A DNA stretch of 19,144 nucleotides from GYS-P2D sp964489125 (GTDB lineage: Bacteria > Bacteroidota > Bacteroidia > Chitinophagales > Saprospiraceae), in the NCBI GenBank assembly GCA_964489125.1, contig CAZAXY010000075.1:1-19144 (forward strand). Reading direction: 5' to 3'. Below, piece after piece: positions 13,249 to 19,144 of this stretch. The notes below the pieces were generated by a model. It saw only the letters and a list, made by a program, of their open reading frames with translations, was not told where the DNA came from and made no database searches. Position 1 is the first letter of the stretch. Each line of letters opens with the position of its first letter. A program made the translations under genes and the position numbers.

Positions 13249-14229
13249 TTAGTTGACAGGAGTACATTTTAATTTGATGTTAGTTAAGTTCATCGGGCCG
13301 TCGTCATTGAAAAAAACAGTGATTGATATTCCAGAGGAAGTTTCGTTATCTACTAATATGTCGGTATTGAGTGTTGCTTTTCTTAATGAATCTGATTGAC
13401 CGACAGAAGCGAATGATTCAGGTTGATTATTTAAGGCTGAAAAAAATACTTCGATGCTCTCACTAGAATTATCAAAATATTCAATCTCTATTTCCGTAAT
13501 TCTATATTTACTATGCGGAACAACTGGATGTGCATTTGCAAGTATGGATCCATTCTGGCCAAAGAAGTAGTCCACGGTTAAACGGTTAGTTCGATATCTT
13601 AGCTCTCCTTTATTAATTGTTACTTCATTTGGTTGAAATTGCGCAGGACCGACATTAACATAAAATGAACTGGCTTCTGTCGTCAATTCCCCATCCTCAT
13701 CCACATATAGCGTTCTGGTCTCCGTCCCCTCTAGTCCTCCAAATCTAACCTCACCATCTCTACCTAGAAACATGCGTGTCTCCCCATTACTCCTAAAGTT
13801 GAAGAATCCATCATCTACCATATTAAACGACATCAGTGCACCACCATCAGCAGGACAGTCACAATACCTGATACCTCCTCTATTGTTGCTGGTGCCGGTA
13901 GAGAAATTCAAGTTCATAGTTCTTGACCCATCCATGCCGAAAGGTCGAGTTCGAAACGTAAAATCACCTTCATTGCTCAATTCGAATCTTTTGACGTCAT
14001 TCGTAAAAAAGCTCAAGTCATGGTCAGTCCTAGTCCTAAGCCATGCTTGGTTGCTCTGATTAAACCCCAGTGTCATCAGTGTGTAATCACTGGCTGTTGG
14101 GTCCTCACCAGCTATCTCAATTACTGCATCGTTATCGCTGTTAATCTCTGTAACTGTGAGTTCTCGTTGACTGAATAAAAAGATGCTCTGAGTGATAAGA
14201 GTCAATAGAAGTACAAGTTGCTTGGTCAT
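13249..14229 (-). CDS. Secreted tail-fibre-like protein without chaperone domain, 326 aa
   Basis: The ATG at 14229 gives a signal peptide (MTKQLVLLLTLITQSIFLFSQ); a GTG one codon earlier is also in frame. Residues ~20-185 resemble the shaft of phage-tail-fibre-like proteins common in Bacteroidota, with short beta repeats such as RFELSNEGDFTFR, FFNFRSNGETRMFLGRDGEVRFGG and TRTLYVDEDGELTTE. The C-terminal ~140 residues (from FYVNVGPAQFQPNE) look like a separate beta domain (YRITEIEIEYFDNSSESIEVFF ..., split here) ending KLKCTPVN. There is no peptidase S74 domain and no obvious sorting tail. It is the first gene of the minus operon, followed by a response regulator, and divergent from the 727-aa fibre. 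I infer an exported surface or adhesive role. Confidence 0.7.
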   Translation of the reverse strand: MTKQLVLLLTLITQSIFLFSQRELTVTEINSDNDAVIEIAGEDPTASDYTLMTLGFNQSNQAWLRTRTDHDLSFFTNDVKRFELSNEGDFTFRTRPFGMDGSRTMNLNFSTGTSNNRGGIRYCDCPADGGALMSFNMVDDGFFNFRSNGETRMFLGRDGEVRFGGLEGTETRTLYVDEDGELTTEASSFYVNVGPAQFQPNEVTINKGELRYRTNRLTVDYFFGQNGSILANAHPVVPHSKYRITEIEIEYFDNSSESIEVFFSALNNQPESFASVGQSDSLRKATLNTDILVDNETSSGISITVFFNDDGPMNLTNIKLKCTPVN

Positions 14230-14281
14230 CACTTAATTTTTTTGATTTACAATGACCCAAAGATTGATCTCTTAAATACCG

Positions 14282-14341
14282 TAGGCCTCTATGAATTCAT
14301 GGATTTGTAAAGGCTAATGAATTCATAGATGTACGAGCCTA
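14282..14341. promoter_or_regulatory. Double palindrome in the divergent intergenic region, candidate operator
   Basis: CTATGAATTCAT (14289-14300) and its exact inverse ATGAATTCATAG (14317-14328) each contain the self-palindrome ATGAATTCAT. Copies start at 14291 and 14317, 26 bp apart. TAGGC (14282-14286) and GCCTA (14337-14341) extend the outer symmetry. The block lies between the divergent starts at 14229 and 14453. Dimeric LuxR/NarL-type regulators bind such inverted repeats, and two are encoded next door. A function as a shared operator is inferred. It could also form a cruciform or an RNA hairpin. Confidence 0.5.
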
Positions 14342-14452
14342 TGGACTGTCTCACCTTTGGCTTGATCATAAAAAAATATAATTATGAGATCTTTCTTTTT
14401 TGTACGAATAGGGTTTGTTGGATTCCCTGAGCCAACCGTGAAATCATTTATA

Positions 14453-16636
14453 ATGAAAAATCTTAAAATATCTTTCCTAATTATTACTATTGGTTTGTGC
14501 TGTGGTTTGAAGGCGCAATGGAGCGGTACGGGGCCGGTCTCTACTTTTGATGATGTAGGTATAAATACTAGTAACCCTATACGACCATTAGATATCCACG
14601 GAATCACAAGGATCTCCGATTTCTCTCCAAGGCTTGAGTTTTATGATAAATCTGCATCTCAGAATCAAGTAACCTTTACAATGTTTTCAACAGGAGCAAA
14701 CTCTGGAGAAGATTTTACTATCGAAAGTGTAACTGGCAGTCTAAGGTTTTTAGCGAACGCTCCGAACCCTCATATAGCAGACCTAATAATAAATACCAAT
14801 GGACATGTTGGAATCGGCACAAATACGCCCGAAGTGCCACTTGACGTTCGTGGTATAGGAATTGGAACAATCAGATCAAGAGGTGGGTCATTTCAACTTT
14901 ATCAAGACCAAAACTCCAGGGTATCTGGCGAATTAAGGCAGAGCAATAATGACGTTATGTTAGCAAGTAGACATGGCAATCTATCGTTTGCAACTAGTTC
15001 TACCGGTTCGCTAAACACTAAAATGAGGATCTTTACAGATGGTAATGTCAGTATTGGCACTTCCAACAACACCCACAAGCTAAGAGTTCAAGGTGATACC
15101 TATTTTGATGGAAATTCCAGTATTCTTGATTCTCTTGGGATTGGGACAACTTCTCCTCAAGAAAAATTACATGTCAGCGGTGATGTACTATTAAGAAATG
15201 TTAAATGGTCCAACTTTGGATTTACTAGAATAGTAACTTTCAACGGAACTAAGGATTTGGGATTCCACGGTAACGGCACTCTATCTTTTCATACAAATGG
15301 TTCTATAAATAGTGAGCTATTACACTTAACAACAGATCATAAAATAGGCGTCGGTACAAGGAATCCTGTTGAAAGACTGGAGGTGAATGGCGCTATAAAT
15401 TTAGGATTCACATCATCAACCAATAATGGAACTATAAGATACACAGGAGGAAACTTCCAAGGCTATGTTAATGATACATGGATAAATCTAGATGAACAAA
15501 GAGTTTGGAATCTCAATGGTAGCGCAGCTGTCTACGATTCAGGAGATGTTGGAATCGGGACAACTAGCCCATCTCAGCAATTAGATGTTGCAGGTGGTAT
15601 TGAAATAGGCAATACTAATACCGGCACAAACGGTGCTATACGCTATAATGGCACCAATTTCCAGGGCTATCGTAATGGCAACTGGATTAATTTGGATGAA
15701 GCTGGAGGCACTCCTGTATGGAGTCAGACGGGATCTGATGCATTTTACTCTACTGGGCGGATTGGCATTGGCACCAGTAGTCCGAACTCCAGACTACATG
15801 TGGATGCCTTGAGTGGTCAAAATGCTATCAGAGCAGCTGTTAATGGTTCCACTAAGTTTCATGTGAGCAGCAACGGTGGTACAAGTATAGGTACTCCCTC
15901 GGCACCTCCTGGCAATGGGTTGGTAGTGTCAGGCGATACCGGAATAGGCACGGTCTCTCCAGCCCAAAAATTAGAAGTAGTGGGCGCCATCAAAATCGGC
16001 AATACAACAAGTAATAGTAACGGGAGTATTCGCTATGACGGCACCAACTTTCAAGGGCACACAGGAGGGGCTTGGGTTAATCTCAATGGCTCCAATGGTG
16101 GAACAGTTTGGAACCAAAGTGGATCGGATGTCCACTACAATTCAGGCAATGTAGGGATCGGAACCATTAATCCAGCTCACCTGCTTCATGTCGAAGGTGA
16201 TATAGCTGTGGCAGGGTTTATAATAGGGCCAAGTGACCGTAGGTTAAAGCAAGATGTACAACCTATCGAGCAAGCACTCGATATTGTATCAGCCTTACAA
16301 CCGAAGTCCTATACCTACAAAACAGAACAAATCGCAGCGCATGGTTTATCTGACAAACTACAGTTTGGATTGATTGCACAAGAGTTGGAAGAAGTACTGC
16401 CATCACTAATTTCTGAAGACGCACTCGTTGATGAGGATGGCACTGGCTACAAGGGTATTGCGTATGACCAGCTGATCCCGATTCTGACTCAGGCTCTTAA
16501 GGAGCTAATTGAAGACAAAACAAATCTTGAACAGAGGGTCGATGAGCTACTAACAGAAAATGTAGCGCTTAAAAACTCGACTCGCACGATTTCTTCTAGG
16601 CTCGATCAGCTTGAGCTCTTACTGGTCAAAAATTGA
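14453..16636 (+). CDS. Secreted tail-fibre-like protein with C-terminal peptidase S74 chaperone
   Basis: The ATG at 14453 gives 727 residues and a signal peptide (MKNLKISFLIITIGLCCGLKAQ); an in-frame ATG at 14384 would add 23 residues ahead of it. The shaft has about ten copies of a VGIGT..P...L.V.G unit, three of them followed by a G.IRY.G.NFQG....W.NL block. The C-terminal ~135 residues form an intramolecular chaperone (peptidase S74): GPSDRRLKQDVQPI contains the Ser594-Lys599 dyad that performs self-cleavage, then FGLIAQELEEVLP and a final coiled coil (LIEDKTNLEQRVDELLTENV). S74 domains trimerise beta-helical fibres and then cut themselves off. The gene leads an operon with a LuxR HTH protein (22-bp gap) and a sensor kinase. 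Likely a trimeric surface fibre or adhesin. Confidence 0.88.
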   Translation: MKNLKISFLIITIGLCCGLKAQWSGTGPVSTFDDVGINTSNPIRPLDIHGITRISDFSPRLEFYDKSASQNQVTFTMFSTGANSGEDFTIESVTGSLRFLANAPNPHIADLIINTNGHVGIGTNTPEVPLDVRGIGIGTIRSRGGSFQLYQDQNSRVSGELRQSNNDVMLASRHGNLSFATSSTGSLNTKMRIFTDGNVSIGTSNNTHKLRVQGDTYFDGNSSILDSLGIGTTSPQEKLHVSGDVLLRNVKWSNFGFTRIVTFNGTKDLGFHGNGTLSFHTNGSINSELLHLTTDHKIGVGTRNPVERLEVNGAINLGFTSSTNNGTIRYTGGNFQGYVNDTWINLDEQRVWNLNGSAAVYDSGDVGIGTTSPSQQLDVAGGIEIGNTNTGTNGAIRYNGTNFQGYRNGNWINLDEAGGTPVWSQTGSDAFYSTGRIGIGTSSPNSRLHVDALSGQNAIRAAVNGSTKFHVSSNGGTSIGTPSAPPGNGLVVSGDTGIGTVSPAQKLEVVGAIKIGNTTSNSNGSIRYDGTNFQGHTGGAWVNLNGSNGGTVWNQSGSDVHYNSGNVGIGTINPAHLLHVEGDIAVAGFIIGPSDRRLKQDVQPIEQALDIVSALQPKSYTYKTEQIAAHGLSDKLQFGLIAQELEEVLPSLISEDALVDEDGTGYKGIAYDQLIPILTQALKELIEDKTNLEQRVDELLTENVALKNSTRTISSRLDQLELLLVKN

Positions 16637-16658
16637 TTTAAACAAAAATATCGCAATT

Positions 16659-16910
16659 ATGAATGTATCAATATATCCATACCAAGAACCCAAAGTAGAG
16701 GTGACTCAGAGAGAGCTCCAAGTCCTGAAGTATCTTGCGATAGGTCATACCTCCGAGGAGATAGCAAAAACACTATTCCTGAGCACACATACCGTAGTCA
16801 CTCACCGTAAAAACTTAATCTCTAAGCTTGGCGCAAAGAATACTGCACACCTATTGGTTAAGAGTTTCCAAAAAGATGTTTTTAAATTAGGCGACTTAGA
16901 TATCGATTAA
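16659..16910 (+). CDS. LuxR-type HTH-only regulator, 83 aa
   Basis: From the ATG at 16659 the protein is almost only a LuxR/NarL DNA-binding domain: VTQRELQVLKYLAIGHTSEE, then IAKTLFLSTHTVVTHRKNLI and SKLGAKNTAHLL. A frame start at 16611 would overlap the fibre gene and add an atypical segment. The receiver domain expected of a response regulator is absent, so activity cannot be switched by phosphorylation of this protein itself. Its helix-turn-helix closely resembles that of the response regulator at 12585-13226 (both have HR.N.ISKLG..NTA). It could compete with or join that regulator on DNA. The gene sits between the fibre gene (22 bp) and the sensor kinase gene (9 bp). Confidence 0.85.
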   Translation: MNVSIYPYQEPKVEVTQRELQVLKYLAIGHTSEEIAKTLFLSTHTVVTHRKNLISKLGAKNTAHLLVKSFQKDVFKLGDLDID

Positions 16911-16919
16911 TACTAGTGC

Positions 16920-19019
16920 ATGGCCAGGTTCTCTCACTACATACGCTCACTACTCATCTTAATGGTGTGGCTGCATTGTCTGGCTACCTCAGTGGGACAA
17001 GGAGATGATATAGATAATGATGAAATCACAGATGTTCAGCTAACCCTATCTGATGCGCAGGAAAAGTATGATGCTGCTAATATTCAAGAGGCGCTTCACA
17101 CCTTAAAACTTGTAGACATATCTGACGAGGCTGTCTCTATTAATGACAGAATTAGCTACAATAATTTGATTGGTCTTTGTTATCTAAGGTTAGGCCAATT
17201 GGATTCAGCTGAATTCTTCATTCAGAATACAATTGAGGCCACAAGCTTTGATGACCATCCTAAGAAATATGCCGCTGCCTTATCATATTTAGGGATGATA
17301 GCGGAGGATCAAGGAAAGCTTAATGAGGCAATTGATCTTTACGATGATGCGATAGAAGTTTTAGAGCTTATCAGCGATACGTTTAGATTGGCATCGACCA
17401 TTAACAACTTGGGACTTACCTATGATAAGACAGGCAATGTATCTGGAGCCCTTGATCAATACTATAGGGCGTTAGAATTATTCTCCCATCTAAATCACTT
17501 ACGGGCCATGTGTTCGATTAATCTCAACATTGGCAAAGTTCATTATGGCATAGAGAATTATGAGGATGCTTTGACATTCTTTCATGCTGGTCTTCAAAAG
17601 AGCATTGAGGGGAATATCCTAAGTAGCCAAGCCAACGCCCTCAATAATATTGGAGCGATATACTTAGATATATCTAATCTCGATAGTGCTAAGATCTATT
17701 TGGAGAAGTCCCTTCAATTAGCCGATGAGACGAATGACGTGTTAAGAAAATCAACTGCTAAAAACAATCTCTCCAAAATTTATAAGTCTGAAAATAATTA
17801 TGACAAGGCTATAATGCTCAATAAAGAGGCCTTAATGCATGCCCAAGATATTGGATCTATCAGGCCCCAGATATTTGCCTATTACGAGCTGTCTCAGAAC
17901 TATAAATTGAGCGGAAACTATGGGAGTTATAAGAAGTATATAGCTATAGCGGCATCAATGGCTGATGAGTATGGAGAGCCTTTTTTAATTAATAGAATTC
18001 AAAATGAACTATACCTCATAAATAAGGAAAGCAACCCTCAGGCAGCACTCGCCCATCTCGAAAGATCAGTGACCTATAAGGACTCATTGATCAACAAGGC
18101 TAATCTTATTGATGCTACTAAGAGAGACTTAGAATACAAGTTTGAAAAGGAACAGTTCATCAAAGATCAGGAACTTCAACAAGCAGAAACTGAGGCGGCA
18201 CTCAACAAAGTCAAAATTAAACAGCAGCGCTTCACCTATTTAATACTATTAGTCATTGGGACATTACTGCTAGGATTACTGCTCATCTATTTAAATCAAC
18301 TCAGAACACAAAAAGAACTTGCCGATCAAAAGAGCATCATAAAATCTCAAAAGATCACACAATTGGAAAAAGAAAAAAAGATACTCTCTATGAATGCAAT
18401 GATCGAAGGACAAGAGGCAGAACGTATTCGTATCGCTAAGGATTTGCATGATGGACTTGGAGGACTGTTATCTACCGTTAAGGCACACTTTAGCAATATC
18501 CAGAGCGAAATACACAAGATAGAATCAATGCAGCTCTATGACCGAGCACAAGAGATGATGGATGAGGCTTGTGACGAGGTCAGACGGATCTCTCATAATC
18601 TGATGCCAGGTGTATTGAGGCTAGAAGGACTGGTAAGTGCAGTAGAACTCTTTGCTCGAGAACTGGGAGAAGCTCATGGTATCAATATTAATGTCGAGGC
18701 CATCTATATGAGCAGCAGGATGTCTGAATCACAAGAAGTATTTATCTATAGAATCATCCAAGAAGGGCTGTATAATATCATTAAACATGCCGAGGCTCAG
18801 GAAGTATTAGTACAAATGTCTGAAACCCAAGGAGAATTCCATTTTATCATCGAGGATGATGGAAAGGGCTTTGACTCAGAGAACATTGCATCAGGCTTAG
18901 GATTAAAGTCTATTCAATCTCGCGTAGACTTCCTCAAGGGTCAGGTTGATATTGATACTCGACCAGGAGTGGGAACCACAATCTCATTTCACATACCTAA
19001 AGAAGGAACAACCACTTAA
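16920..19019 (+). CDS. TPR-containing sensor histidine kinase (HisKA_3 / NarX-like)
   Basis: The 699-residue protein has a signal-like N-terminus (SLLILMVWLHCLATSVGQ). About seven tetratricopeptide repeats cover ~45-370 (for example ALSYLGMIAEDQGKLNEAID and STINNLGLTYDKTGNVSGAL) and would lie outside the inner membrane. A coiled coil (~395-435) and a single membrane helix (~439-459) follow, then a second coiled coil to ~490. The phospho-acceptor is His510 in RIAKDLHDGLGGLLS. The ATPase domain has the N-box residue N619 in GLYNIIKHAEA, DDGKGF at 646-651 and GLGL at 659-662. HisKA_3 kinases phosphorylate NarL-type regulators; the nearest is at 12585-13226. TPRs probably sense a protein or surface signal. 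Last gene of the plus operon. Confidence 0.92.
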   Translation: MARFSHYIRSLLILMVWLHCLATSVGQGDDIDNDEITDVQLTLSDAQEKYDAANIQEALHTLKLVDISDEAVSINDRISYNNLIGLCYLRLGQLDSAEFFIQNTIEATSFDDHPKKYAAALSYLGMIAEDQGKLNEAIDLYDDAIEVLELISDTFRLASTINNLGLTYDKTGNVSGALDQYYRALELFSHLNHLRAMCSINLNIGKVHYGIENYEDALTFFHAGLQKSIEGNILSSQANALNNIGAIYLDISNLDSAKIYLEKSLQLADETNDVLRKSTAKNNLSKIYKSENNYDKAIMLNKEALMHAQDIGSIRPQIFAYYELSQNYKLSGNYGSYKKYIAIAASMADEYGEPFLINRIQNELYLINKESNPQAALAHLERSVTYKDSLINKANLIDATKRDLEYKFEKEQFIKDQELQQAETEAALNKVKIKQQRFTYLILLVIGTLLLGLLLIYLNQLRTQKELADQKSIIKSQKITQLEKEKKILSMNAMIEGQEAERIRIAKDLHDGLGGLLSTVKAHFSNIQSEIHKIESMQLYDRAQEMMDEACDEVRRISHNLMPGVLRLEGLVSAVELFARELGEAHGININVEAIYMSSRMSESQEVFIYRIIQEGLYNIIKHAEAQEVLVQMSETQGEFHFIIEDDGKGFDSENIASGLGLKSIQSRVDFLKGQVDIDTRPGVGTTISFHIPKEGTTT

Positions 19020-19025
19020 ATTCTG

Positions 19026-19041
19026 TCCGATCTTTTTCGGA
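19026..19041 (+). terminator. Weak hairpin after the kinase operon
   Basis: TCCGA (19026-19030) and TCGGA (19037-19041) form a 5-bp stem with a T-rich loop, 6 bp past the kinase stop. There is no clear T-run after it, so termination here is only possible. Confidence 0.3.
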
Positions 19042-19050
19042 ATTTGAATA

Positions 19051-19083
19051 AAAAAGAGCCTATCTCAACTAAGAGATAAGCTC
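19051..19083 (-). terminator. Intrinsic terminator of the right-end tRNA gene
   Basis: GAGCCTATCTC (19056-19066) pairs with GAGATAAGCTC (19073-19083) with one mismatch and a 6-nt loop. The A-run at 19050-19055 becomes a T-run on the minus strand. It lies 7 bp beyond the tRNA 3' end and faces the same way as the terminator at 2662-2703. Confidence 0.7.
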
Positions 19084-19090
19084 CTCTATG

Positions 19091-19144
19091 TAGCGTGAGG
19101 GCGGCTTGAACGCCCGACCTCAGGATTATGAATCCTGCGCTCTA
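19091..19144 (-). tRNA. tRNA with anticodon CAT, truncated by the window edge
   Basis: The visible 54 bases, read on the minus strand, give part of the D-arm (TAGAGC), the anticodon stem CAGGA/TCCTG with loop TTCATAA (anticodon CAT), variable loop AGGTC, T-arm GGGCG-TTCAAGC-CGCCC, acceptor strand TCACGCT and discriminator A; no CCA is encoded. The 5' part lies outside the window. Three consecutive G-C pairs of an initiator anticodon stem are absent, so elongator Met or Ile2 is more likely. Sequence and arms differ from the tRNA at 2710-2783. Confidence 0.85.

Noticed and set aside
1..19144. CRISPR array or insertion sequences
   Set aside because: I saw no regularly spaced repeats of 25-40 bp and no transposase-like frame. 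The evenly spaced repeats at 15400-16200 are protein-coding fibre modules.

Overview
The window looks like chromosomal DNA of a marine-type member of the Bacteroidota, most likely near the Saprospiria/Lewinella lineage. Supporting signs are a moderate-to-low GC content, genes without Shine-Dalgarno sequences, promoters with a TAnnTTTG -7 box, a 3-coathanger-stack C-terminus, DUF5117/DUF4953-type zinc metalloprotease, TMEM220-family protein, tail-fibre-like secreted proteins with a peptidase S74 chaperone domain, and a TPR-containing sensor kinase with LuxR/NarL-type partners. The lineage call is inference from gene content; no 16S rRNA or marker gene is present.

Left region (1-2840). The 3' end of a secreted protein gene is closed by a strong terminator. 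A 31-bp exact copy of the 3' half of a CAT-anticodon tRNA gene follows at 376-406. The intact tRNA gene lies at 2710-2783 on the minus strand. The 2.3 kb between the copies holds an excisionase-like HTH antitoxin / PIN toxin pair, a possible 33-aa membrane peptide, a 66-aa orphan and a small lipoprotein, but no integrase. This is the architecture of a decayed or non-autonomous integrative element in a tRNA 3' end.

Middle region (2950-12000). After an orphan gene comes a minus-strand operon: class III aminotransferase, TMEM220-like membrane protein, large periplasmic zinc metalloprotease and a cytidylate-kinase-like P-loop kinase. It diverges from a plus-strand pair of exported thioredoxin-fold paralogues (WCGPC and WCKPC). 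The shared 205-bp gap carries a perfect palindrome formed by two mirror-image -7 boxes. An exodeoxyribonuclease III gene and a membrane-anchored orphan follow on the minus strand.

The stretch at 12179-12581 is a deletion scar. It keeps only the last ~35 codons of a formimidoylglutamase/arginase-family gene (minus) and the last ~88 codons of a LysR-type regulator gene (plus). Both lack their 5' ends, as if a histidine-utilisation segment had been lost.

Right region (12585-19144). Two divergent operons each start with a secreted tail-fibre-like protein and continue with signalling genes. The minus operon has a 326-aa secreted protein and a NarL/FixJ response regulator. The plus operon has a 727-aa fibre with a C-terminal S74 self-processing chaperone, a LuxR HTH-only protein and a TPR sensor histidine kinase. 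The kinase and its likely response regulator are therefore split across the divergent operons. The intergenic region holds two copies of the palindrome ATGAATTCAT inside a larger inverted repeat, a good operator candidate for joint control of the two surface proteins. The window ends inside a second CAT-anticodon tRNA gene on the minus strand.
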